A stretch of 64,000 bases of DNA from positions 83,646 to 147,645 of the forward strand of contig NZ_JACJVO010000027.1 of NCBI RefSeq assembly GCF_014212055.1, in the 5' to 3' direction. Below the pieces are notes generated by a model, which did no database searches, was not told where the DNA came from, and saw only the letters and a program-made list of their open reading frames with translations. Each line of letters begins with the position of its first letter. The stretch's first letter is position 1. This stretch comes from Cohnella zeiphila (GTDB lineage Bacteria > Bacillota > Bacilli > Paenibacillales > Paenibacillaceae). A program made the position numbers and the translations under genes. This document shows, piece after piece, positions 57,261 through 64,000 of the stretch.

Positions 57261-58403
57261 TTATTTGCCCCAAGCGGCCGAACCGCCGGAAGAGGCGTTC
57301 CGCCGCCAGCCCTTTCTCGCCGCAAGGACAAGCGTCAACATGATCAGCGCGGTCAGGATCTCCATGATGAACCGGCACTCCAGCCACACCATGACCGCCC
57401 ACTGGTTCCGATATTCATTGGCCCAAGCCGTATAAAAGAATGACAGAATTCCGAACAGGCCGCACAGAATCCAGTTGATCTTCGGTACCGGCCACTGCTC
57501 CGTCTGAGGGAGATGCCGGGGGCGAAGCGACTTGATGAATTCCATCGCCCCGTGGAAGGTGATCATGGTAAACATCAGGGAGAGCACGCAGAACAGGATC
57601 AGGAACGTGAACAGCACCCGTTGGACGAAACCGTACTGCATCTGCATGGAATCGGAGGTCACGCTCCATAAGAAGACGTATTGATCGACGGCCATCGTCC
57701 CGTGAAAGCCGATTGGAATAAAGAAGCTGAAAAAGGCGAAAAAGCAGCAAATAAGCGGAATCAGCCATTTGTGCCGGATTTTGAACCCTTTCGGGTGGAG
57801 ACGGTTGAACAGCGCGATATTCATATGGCCGGAATAAAGGAAGGTCGCCGCGGCGACGCTCTCGAAAGTCGGCCGTTTCCGGACGTAGCCTGCCACGACC
57901 CGCATCGCGTCCCAATTGACGGAAGAGTCGGTGAGCGACTTGTATAACAAGATGAAAGCAAGCGGGGAGATGACGACGATCAGGATTTCCAACGTGAACT
58001 GGACGGAGCGGGAAGACCTGGATCCGGCGCATACGCTGGCGAAAGCGACAAGCGCGAGGAATACGTAATCGTTCATGTCGGGGTTGAAAAAGATGCTCAT
58101 CGTGCGCGTAAAGCTGTACAGCGCCAGCACGCCCCCCGAGATCAGGATGGCCGTAGAGGCGGAGAGAACGACCGATGCCATCCAGTACGGCAAATACTTC
58201 TTCATGATTTCCGGCGCTCCCATGCCCGGAAACCGTTCGAAGCAGGACGTCGTGATCCACGAAAGCGCCGTTCCGACCGCCATCGCCGTGAGAAGCCCGG
58301 AGACGGCGCCGCCAAACCTCTCCTGGATCAGGATATGGGGAATGAACAGCATGATGTTCATCATCCCGACGTAGAAAATATGATAGTAGAAATAGCGGTT
58401 CAC
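57261..58403 (-). CDS. GerAB/ArcD-like germinant receptor permease
   Basis: 380 residues from the GTG at 58403, which overlaps the A-subunit stop (GTGA). About ten membrane helices of the APC-like spore germination permease family: FYVGMMNIMLFIPHILIQER at the N-terminus, then PYWMASVVLSASTAILISGG, FTLEILIVVISPLAFILLYK and VKFIK-like loops. The B subunit is thought to bind the germinant. The C-terminus has a basic tail. It is the second gene of the operon. Confidence 0.92.
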   Translation of the reverse strand: MNRYFYYHIFYVGMMNIMLFIPHILIQERFGGAVSGLLTAMAVGTALSWITTSCFERFPGMGAPEIMKKYLPYWMASVVLSASTAILISGGVLALYSFTRTMSIFFNPDMNDYVFLALVAFASVCAGSRSSRSVQFTLEILIVVISPLAFILLYKSLTDSSVNWDAMRVVAGYVRKRPTFESVAAATFLYSGHMNIALFNRLHPKGFKIRHKWLIPLICCFFAFFSFFIPIGFHGTMAVDQYVFLWSVTSDSMQMQYGFVQRVLFTFLILFCVLSLMFTMITFHGAMEFIKSLRPRHLPQTEQWPVPKINWILCGLFGILSFFYTAWANEYRNQWAVMVWLECRFIMEILTALIMLTLVLAARKGWRRNASSGGSAAWGK

Positions 58404-59737
58404 GAACTTTCCGCCCCTCTCCTCGCCCGTCTCTGTTCTTCGCCCTGCTTGAAGAGCGAAAGGTAGGGCTGTCCGAAACTTCGCAAGTTGCACAGATAGA
58501 CGACGACGAGAAACATCGTAATGATGACGCCGACCATTCCGTAGAAAATGGAGGCGACGACGAATATGTACTTCATGGCACGGATCGAATAGCTGAACGA
58601 GCTGTTCGGAATGACGAAGTTGGAGATGGCGACCACCGAAGTGACGATGATCATGATGCTGCTGACGAGACCGGCCTGCTGCGCGGCCTGTCCGAGGATG
58701 AGACCGCCTACCGTCGCGGCGGTCGAACCGACGAAGCGCGGCAGCCGAATGCTCGCTTCGATGAGCGCTTCGATCATGAACAGCATGATGAACACTTCGA
58801 TAAAGGACGGATAAGGTACGGCCGCGCGGCTGCCGTCGACCGAGAACGCCAGCTGGACGCGGAAAAATTCCGGATTGTAAGACGAGATCGAGATGTAAAG
58901 CGACGGCAGCGTCATCGACAGGAGCATGCCGATATAACGGAAGGCGATGATGAGCCGTCCCATCCAGAACGGTTCGTAGTCGTCGTCCATCGCATGCATG
59001 AAATCGAAGAAACGGACGGGAAGCGCGATGGCGAACCGGCTGCCGTCCACGAGCAGCGCCACTTTTCCCCGCTGGATAAGCTGCGCGATCCGGTCCGGAC
59101 GCTCGGTCTTCAGCGTGATCGGGAACATGCTGAACCTGGAGCCGCCCATATACATTCCCAACTGCCCCGACGCTTGAACCAGCTTCATTTCGATGTTTTT
59201 AAGCTTTTTGCGCAGCTCTTCGAGAGAAGGCTCGTCGACTAAATTCCGATCGTAGAAAATCATGATGCGGGTGTTCGACAGCTCGCCCTTCTCCAGCTTT
59301 TCCGCCTGCAGCGTCGGGGAATTGTAGCGCAGGCGAAGCAGGTAGGTATTCAAGTCGAGGTCTTCGGTGAAAGCCGATTGGGGTCCTTGCAGCGAAGCTT
59401 CCACTTCGGTGTCTGCGGGCTTGTCCTGCATTTTGCGGATGGCCGCGTAGCAAAAAACTTTCCCCTCGTATTCCAGCAGCGCGCAGCCTTTGAGCAGCAT
59501 ATTGCCCCATTCCTCGGGCTTGCCGGCTTCGATGAAGCAAAGATCGCTGTTCAGCATCCGGCGGAACTCATCCGGGTCGAAGCGATAGGAGAACGGGATG
59601 AGAATGCCGTCCTTGATCTCCTTTAAATCGCACATGCTGGGGAAAAAGCACAGCTCCATCCTCGTATAGCCGTTATCCATCGTCTCCATGGTCAGGTCGG
59701 CGGGGTCTTTGAGGATGGATTTGATCCGGTCGAGCAT
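58400..59737 (-). CDS. GerAA-type germinant receptor A subunit
   Basis: 445 residues from the ATG at 59737, with GGAAGGAGG upstream; slightly shorter than the usual 460-500. The N-terminal soluble domain (about 1-240) includes GGSRFSMFPITLKTERPDRI and KVALLVDGSRFAIALPVRF. Four to five membrane helices follow, with conserved LPSLYISISSYNPEFFRVQL near 285 and VPYPSFIEVFIMLFMIEALI near 320, and the tail RSFGQPYLSLF near 420. First gene of the receptor operon; GerA-type receptors trigger spore germination. Confidence 0.94.
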   Translation of the reverse strand: MLDRIKSILKDPADLTMETMDNGYTRMELCFFPSMCDLKEIKDGILIPFSYRFDPDEFRRMLNSDLCFIEAGKPEEWGNMLLKGCALLEYEGKVFCYAAIRKMQDKPADTEVEASLQGPQSAFTEDLDLNTYLLRLRYNSPTLQAEKLEKGELSNTRIMIFYDRNLVDEPSLEELRKKLKNIEMKLVQASGQLGMYMGGSRFSMFPITLKTERPDRIAQLIQRGKVALLVDGSRFAIALPVRFFDFMHAMDDDYEPFWMGRLIIAFRYIGMLLSMTLPSLYISISSYNPEFFRVQLAFSVDGSRAAVPYPSFIEVFIMLFMIEALIEASIRLPRFVGSTAATVGGLILGQAAQQAGLVSSIMIIVTSVVAISNFVIPNSSFSYSIRAMKYIFVVASIFYGMVGVIITMFLVVVYLCNLRSFGQPYLSLFKQGEEQRRARRGAESS

Positions 59738-59866
59738 GAGGCTGCTCCTCCTTCCAATTGATTCCACCGGATTAGAATGCCCGCAATTTGCCAGAGCATA
59801 CCGGGAGGCTCTCCCGGAGGGAACTTGAAGCGCGGGATTGCCCGGGATGATTTTGAACCGGCTCTC

Positions 59867-59875
59867 TGGTAAAAT
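59867..59875 (+). promoter_or_regulatory. Extended -10 promoter of the rph-rdgB operon
   Basis: TGG followed by TAAAAT (59870-59875), 41 bases before ATG 59917; no good -35, as is common for extended -10 promoters. Confidence 0.45.
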
Positions 59876-59916
59876 GGGAAGGGTTTACGTTCAGAAACAT
59901 GCCGGGAGGAAAAAGA

Positions 59917-60663
59917 ATGAGACCAGACGGAAGGCAGCCCCGCGATCTGCGGCCGTTCGCCGTAACGCTTCATCCGAATAAATATGCAGAAGGCTCCGTG
60001 CTCATCGAGATGGGCGACACGAAGGTGCTCTGCACCGCGACGGTGGACGAGAAGGTTCCGCCGTTCATGAAAGGACAAGGACGGGGCTGGGTAACGGCGG
60101 AATACGCCATGCTGCCCCGCGCCACCCAAACCCGCAACCAGAGAGAGTCGATCAAGGGAAAGCTTGGCGGCCGGACGATGGAAATCCAGCGCCTTATCGG
60201 ACGCGCGCTGCGCTCGATCGTCCGTCTGGAAGCGCTCGGAGAGAGAACGATCACGATCGATTGCGACGTGCTGCAGGCCGACGGGGGAACGCGGACGACT
60301 TCGATTACTGGAGCGTTCATCGCGTTGGCGCTGGCCGTGAACAAGCTGGCGGCCTCCGGCAAATTCGCCCGCTATCCGATCACGGATTTTCTCGCCTCGG
60401 TAAGCGTAGGCGTCTGGAACGGAACGCCGGTGCTGGATCTGAACTACGAGGAAGATTCCAAGGCGAAGGTCGACATGAACGTGGTGATGACCGGCCGGGG
60501 GGCTTTCGTCGAGGTGCAGGGCACCGGCGAAGAGAGTCCGTTCACCCGCGAAGAGATGAACGACATGCTCGCCTTGGCGGAAGAAGGCATCGGCCGGCTG
60601 ATCGGGCTGCAGCGCGAAGCGCTGGGCGAAGCCGGCGCCCGGATCGGGACGGCGCTGGTATGA
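59917..60663 (+). CDS. rph: Ribonuclease PH
   Basis: 248 residues. Phosphate-dependent 3' exonuclease that trims tRNA. The start at ATG 59917 is chosen because CGGGAGGAA precedes it and family members begin MRPDGR. Conserved RLIGRALRSIVRLEALGERT near residue 93, CDVLQADGGTRTTSITGAFI near 115 and the active-site segment DLNYEEDSKAKVDMNVVMTG near 177 are intact. The stop overlaps the rdgB start (ATGA). Confidence 0.96.
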   Translation: MRPDGRQPRDLRPFAVTLHPNKYAEGSVLIEMGDTKVLCTATVDEKVPPFMKGQGRGWVTAEYAMLPRATQTRNQRESIKGKLGGRTMEIQRLIGRALRSIVRLEALGERTITIDCDVLQADGGTRTTSITGAFIALALAVNKLAASGKFARYPITDFLASVSVGVWNGTPVLDLNYEEDSKAKVDMNVVMTGRGAFVEVQGTGEESPFTREEMNDMLALAEEGIGRLIGLQREALGEAGARIGTALV

Positions 60664-61304
60664 TGAAGCCGGGGGATACGCTGCTGGTCGCCACCCGCAA
60701 TGCGGGCAAGACGCGCGAATTCCGCGCCGCATTCGCCCCGCTCGGCGTGGAGGTGAAGGATTTGAACGACGCGGCCGGCGTTCCCGATATCGAGGAGACC
60801 GGCGATACGTTCGCGGCCAACGCGCGGATCAAGGCGCAAGCGGCCGCCGACGCGACCGGCCTGCCGGCTTTGGCCGACGATTCCGGTCTGTGCGTCGACG
60901 CGCTGGGCGGGGCGCCGGGCGTCTACTCCGCCCGCTATTCCGGCGGAGGGGACGCGGCGAACAACGACAAGCTGCTGCGGGAGCTGGCCGCTCTCGGGAG
61001 GGAGCCGGTTCGCGTTGTCTCCAGGGAAGGCGAACCGGCGCTGCGTCTGCTCAGTCCGGCCCGCTTCGTCAGCGCGCTCGCGCTGTGCGAACCGGGAGCG
61101 GGCGAGCGCGTCGCGGCCGAAGGAGAAGTCGAGGGCTTCATCGCGGACCGTCTCCTGGGCGCCGGAGGCTTCGGATACGATCCGCTGTTTTACTTGCCCG
61201 AGTACGGCCGCTCGATGGCGGAGCTGACGATGGAAGAGAAGAACGCGATCAGCCACCGCGGCCGCGCCCTTCGCATGCTTTTGGAGCGGCTTCGGAGGGA
61301 ATAG
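60660..61304 (+). CDS. rdgB: XTP/dITP diphosphatase (RdgB/HAM1)
   Basis: 214 residues. It removes deaminated purine triphosphates. Substrate and metal motifs: LLVATRNAGKTREFRAAFAP at the start (SxNxxK variant TRNAGK), FAANARIKAQAAADATGLPA near 50, ADDSGLCVDALGGAPGVYSA near 75, GFGYDPLFYLPEYGRSMAEL near 165 and SHRGRALRMLL near 198. An insertion of about 12 residues (PVRVVSREGEPALRLLSPAR) lengthens one loop. B. subtilis calls this gene ysnA. The ATG lies over the rph stop. Confidence 0.95.
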   Translation: MMKPGDTLLVATRNAGKTREFRAAFAPLGVEVKDLNDAAGVPDIEETGDTFAANARIKAQAAADATGLPALADDSGLCVDALGGAPGVYSARYSGGGDAANNDKLLRELAALGREPVRVVSREGEPALRLLSPARFVSALALCEPGAGERVAAEGEVEGFIADRLLGAGGFGYDPLFYLPEYGRSMAELTMEEKNAISHRGRALRMLLERLRRE

Positions 61305-61312
61305 CGCGCTTG

Positions 61313-61347
61313 CGAAAAAGCAGACCGTCCGACGGCCTGCTTTTTCT
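61313..61347. terminator. Bidirectional terminator between rdgB and asnB
   Basis: AAAAAGCAG-CCGTC-type stem (AAAAAGCAGACCGTC against GACGGCCTGCTTTTT) with a short loop; the A and T tracts serve both directions. Confidence 0.8.
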
Positions 61348-61360
61348 TTCTGTTTTACCG

Positions 61361-63214
61361 TTATACGATTTGAACTTTGTATTCGCGCAGCCAGTAGTCG
61401 AACTGCAGCAAGTAAGCGAACAGCTGGGGCGCGGACATCAGCTGGCCGAACCAGGGCAGGTGCGATTTGGCGTCGGCGGTCTCGGCGTATTCCCGGACCT
61501 TCTTCGCGTCGATTAGCGGCAGCAGGGGCGAAGAGCGGTCGTCCAGTATCTCCAGCAGACGGCCGCGTACGGCACCCAGGTAGCCGGGGTTGTGGGTTTT
61601 CGGATAGGGGCTCTTCTTTCGGTACAGCACTTCGTCCGGAAGCACGCCGCTCATCGCTTTCCGGAGGATGCCCTTCTCCCGGCCTCCCGCCATTTTCAGC
61701 TCCCACGGAATGTTGAAGACGTACTCGACGAGCCGGTGATCGCAGAACGGAACCCGCACTTCCAGCCCGACGGCCATGCTCATCCGGTCTTTGCGGTCGA
61801 GCAGCGTCGGCATGAAACGGGTGATGTTGAGATAGTTCATCCTCCGCATACGACCGGCGGCTTCGTCCTCTCCGGGCAGCTTCGGCACCTCGGCCACCGC
61901 TTGCGCATATCGGTCCGCCAAATAGTCGCGCGCCCGCGTCCGCTCGCGAAGCTCGGGGGACATGACGCTCTCCCTCAGCTCGGGAGCAAGCGACCATGGG
62001 AACGTGTCGGCTTCCAGCGCTTCGCGGCGATGGAACCAGGGGTAGCCGCCGAACACTTCGTCAGCGGCTTCGCCCGACACCGCCACCGTCGCTCCCCGCT
62101 TGATCTCCCGGCAGAACAAGTAAAGGGAGGCGTCGATGTCCGCCATTCCGGGGGAATCTTTCGCCCGTACGGCCGCTTCCAGCGCCTGCACGAGCTCCGG
62201 CGTATCGAATTGGATCGGGTGATGTTCCGTTCCCAGGTACTCGTTCATCCTCCGAATCCATGGAGCATCCGAGTTCGGCTGAAAGTCGTGCGCCGTAAAA
62301 TACTTATCGTTGTCCACGTAATCGACCGAATACGTGTGCACCCGGCCTTGGCCGGTCGACTCGTAATGCCGGACCGCGAGCGAGGACAGCGCGCTGGAAT
62401 CAAGACCGCCCGACAGAAGCGTGCAGACCGGGACGTCGGAGACGAGCTGCCGAGCGACGGTGTCCGCAAGCAGCTCCCGGACTTTCTCTGCCGTCGTCTC
62501 CTCGTCATCCTCATGAGGGCGGCTCTCCAGCTTCCAGTAAGCCGAGAGTCGGAAGCCGTCGCGGTCGTACGTCAGGCAATGGCCCGGCTTCAGCTCCGCC
62601 ATGCCTCTCCAGACGCCGTGGCCGGGCGTGCGGGCCGGGCCGATGACGAACAGCTCCGCCAGCCCCTCCCCGTCGATCTCCGGACGGACATCGGGATGGG
62701 CCAGAATGGCCTTCGGCTCCGATCCGAACAGCAGCCGCCCTTCTTCGCGGCGATAGAACAGCGGCTTGACGCCGAGCCGGTCGCGGGCCATAAACAAACG
62801 TTCGCTCGCGGTCTCCCAGATCGCGAAGGCGAAGATGCCGTTCAGCTTTTCCAGGCAGGACGGTCCCCATTCGACATACGATTGAAGCAGAACTTCCGTA
62901 TCGCAAGTCGTCCGGAAACGATGCCCCAGCCGTTCCAGCTCGCTCCTTAACTCGGGCGCGTTGTACAGTTCTCCGTTATAGACGATGATCGCTTCCGCGT
63001 CCTCGCCGGATTTGGCCGGCCGGACCATCGGCTGCGCTCCGTTCGTCGGGTCGATGACGCTAAGTCTGCGGTGTCCCAAGGCGCAGCTTCGGGACATCCA
63101 CGTTCCGGTCGCATCCGGTCCCCGCAGCGCCAACGTCTCCGTCATTTTCTCCAACACGGCCGCCTGACGGGTCAAATCTTCCTTCCAGTCGACCCAACCG
63201 GTTATTCCGCACAT
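61361..63214 (-). CDS. asnB: Glutamine-hydrolysing asparagine synthetase
   Basis: 617 residues from the ATG at 63214, the start required for the catalytic Cys2 (MCGITGWVDW); AAGGAGG precedes it. The N-terminal class II glutaminase domain (1-200) shows IIVYNGELYNAPELRSEL near 75 and RDRLGVKPLFYRREEGRLLF near 135. The synthetase domain follows with the ATP P-loop VCTLLSGGLDSSALSSLAVR near 265 and GEAADEVFGGYPWFHRREAL near 390. It makes Asn from Asp, Gln and ATP; spore formers may carry a sporulation-specific paralog. I checked the 234-base leader for a T-box and saw none. Confidence 0.94.
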   Translation of the reverse strand: MCGITGWVDWKEDLTRQAAVLEKMTETLALRGPDATGTWMSRSCALGHRRLSVIDPTNGAQPMVRPAKSGEDAEAIIVYNGELYNAPELRSELERLGHRFRTTCDTEVLLQSYVEWGPSCLEKLNGIFAFAIWETASERLFMARDRLGVKPLFYRREEGRLLFGSEPKAILAHPDVRPEIDGEGLAELFVIGPARTPGHGVWRGMAELKPGHCLTYDRDGFRLSAYWKLESRPHEDDEETTAEKVRELLADTVARQLVSDVPVCTLLSGGLDSSALSSLAVRHYESTGQGRVHTYSVDYVDNDKYFTAHDFQPNSDAPWIRRMNEYLGTEHHPIQFDTPELVQALEAAVRAKDSPGMADIDASLYLFCREIKRGATVAVSGEAADEVFGGYPWFHRREALEADTFPWSLAPELRESVMSPELRERTRARDYLADRYAQAVAEVPKLPGEDEAAGRMRRMNYLNITRFMPTLLDRKDRMSMAVGLEVRVPFCDHRLVEYVFNIPWELKMAGGREKGILRKAMSGVLPDEVLYRKKSPYPKTHNPGYLGAVRGRLLEILDDRSSPLLPLIDAKKVREYAETADAKSHLPWFGQLMSAPQLFAYLLQFDYWLREYKVQIV

Positions 63215-63448
63215 GGCAAATACCTCCTTGAAAGACGGATCCGCCCGGTTGGGGCGGACGACCGTCCGGTTCATGCAAGCCGAGATAAACGTCCAGAGTT
63301 CACCATATTCCGGGAAGCCCGGTTTTGACCCTTGTTGCCGGCAAAAAGAAGCGGGAACGGGCCGCCGACATAAGTCGAATGCAGGCGGGCAACCTAACGA
63401 TAGCAGCCCCGATCCGATATGGGCGCTGCGGAGGAGGGACAGCGCGCC

Positions 63449-63778
63449 ATGCTGCCGATTCGCAAGGCGTCGTTCCGCCGTATGGCGGAGCAGGGCGGCG
63501 GCCGTTACGCCGAGATCGAGGTGGAGACGGAAGATCCCCACTGTCCGAGGCTGCTGGCGCACTTTCGCCGGGAGGGAGGCGGGCGCTACCAGCTGGTCCG
63601 CGTCTTTCGCCCAACCGAAGAAACGGCTTCCTCGCCGGGAGGCCGCGACGCGACGTTCGAGCTGTTCGCGGGGCCGGACAGGGGCGGCGCGGAGGATCGC
63701 GCCGGTTTCGGGCGCCGCTTGCTCGCGTACGGAGACATCCGGGACCAGCTTGACCGCCATCTGCAGCCGAACGGGTAA
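63449..63778 (+). CDS. Unknown small protein, 109 aa
   Basis: ATG 63449 is chosen because GGAGGAGGGA lies upstream. The product begins MLPIRKASFRRMAEQGGGRY. It has a beta-strand then helix pattern (YAEIEVETEDPHCPRLLAHF, YQLVRVFRP), a Gly/Arg-rich middle and ends with GRRLLAYGDIRDQLDRHLQ. No signal peptide or membrane helix. The next small gene starts 22 bases after its stop with a similar strong ribosome binding site, so the two form a mini-operon divergent from asnB. Not recognised. Confidence 0.6.
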   Translation: MLPIRKASFRRMAEQGGGRYAEIEVETEDPHCPRLLAHFRREGGGRYQLVRVFRPTEETASSPGGRDATFELFAGPDRGGAEDRAGFGRRLLAYGDIRDQLDRHLQPNG

Positions 63779-63800
63779 GGACCGGAAGGGAGGGACGAAC

Positions 63801-63935
63801 GTGGGCAAACGCAAAAAGAACAAAGGCAACGAATACGCCGAACGCGGGGAAGAGTTCGCCGAACAGACGATCAAGCTGAGCCAGAACGAACCGCATCCCG
63901 CGCAGAACGCGCCGGCTACTCCGCATAACCGGTAA
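63801..63935 (+). CDS. Very small Lys/Glu-rich protein, 44 aa
   Basis: GTG 63801 is preceded by GGAAGGGAGG, so translation is likely. The sequence MGKRKKNKGNEYAERGEEFA then EQTIKLSQNE ends in a Pro/Ala/Asn-rich tail. Highly charged, without cysteine or tryptophan, like many small spore-core or DNA-associated proteins of bacilli, but no known SASP signature is present. It is the last gene in the window; 65 bases follow, ending in an A7 run. Confidence 0.5.
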   Translation: MGKRKKNKGNEYAERGEEFAEQTIKLSQNEPHPAQNAPATPHNR

Positions 63936-64000
63936 CGGGGCTGATCGGGATCGCGCCGGTTGATTCTTGGGGAATGCCAAAAAAACCAGCTAATGTTTGT

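Noticed and set aside
63215..63448. Possible T-box leader ahead of asnB
   Set aside because: The conserved T-box sequence (AGGGTGGNACCGCG-like) is absent; only a small GC-rich hairpin is seen.
1..64000. tRNA, rRNA or CRISPR features
   Set aside because: No CCA-ended cloverleaf, rRNA-like stretch or regularly spaced repeat with unique spacers was noticed on reading; short or unusual RNAs could still be missed without a covariance search.

Overview
The window looks like about 64 kb of chromosome from a GC-rich, endospore-forming Firmicute of the Paenibacillaceae (Paenibacillus or Cohnella type). This is inferred from strong GGAGG-type ribosome binding sites, the sporulation and germination genes (yhbH, cotJABC, gerM, a gerA-type operon, five yheC/yheD-like genes), the sufCDSUB order, mtnK-mtnA, yunC/yunD and yfkAB. 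No rRNA, tRNA, CRISPR array, transposase or intact prophage was seen.

Layout. 1-813: lrgA (3' end only) and lrgB. 841-3220: a lower-GC patch of gene debris (pieces of a 2-hydroxyacid dehydrogenase, an AraC-type sensor and an enolase-superfamily enzyme, then a frameshifted unknown gene) with three small unknown genes. 3299-9053: yhbH, an RpiR-type regulator, a DUF423 membrane protein, a PAS-GGDEF-EAL protein, an unknown gene and yunC. 9077-12912: methionine salvage (mtnK, mtnA), a GntR-type regulator and a divergent PEBP protein. 13088-19007: a DUF1802 gene and the sufCDSUB iron-sulfur operon. 19219-24358: an unknown gene, an L,D-transpeptidase, an NlpC/P60 lipoprotein, an HD-GYP protein, a fused MoaD-MoaE and the divergent moaA. 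24485-32111: yunD, uppP, a second HD-GYP protein, yfkAB, a CNNM/CBS membrane protein and an AI-2E-type permease. 32264-33400: cotJABC. 33471-38108: a response regulator and kinase followed by a lipoprotein and a protein with an internal tandem duplication. 38314-45423: LLM oxidoreductase, an ArsR-MFS pair with matching palindromes, two secreted proteins, a coiled-coil membrane protein and a HAD phosphatase. 45586-52576: five tandem YheC/YheD-like ATP-grasp genes plus one GNAT acetyltransferase in one overlapping operon. 52863-61304: an MBL hydrolase, a BASS transporter, gerM, a convergent gerA-B-C operon, then rph-rdgB. 61361-63935: asnB and two small unknown genes.

How it fits together. Many genes serve spores: YhbH, CotJ, the ATP-grasp array, GerM and the germinant receptor. 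Three proteins act on cyclic dinucleotides (one GGDEF-EAL, two HD-GYP). The most unusual unit is the five-gene ATP-grasp array with its embedded acetyltransferase. It looks like a processive or multi-specific amide-forming system for the spore coat, but no member has an established substrate. Several regulatory motifs can be read directly: an 11-bp direct repeat ahead of the lipoprotein gene next to the OmpR-type regulator, matching palindromes ahead of arsR and the MFS gene, AATCGATT repeats over the PEBP promoter, and a TGAGAATCA repeat inside the suf promoter.
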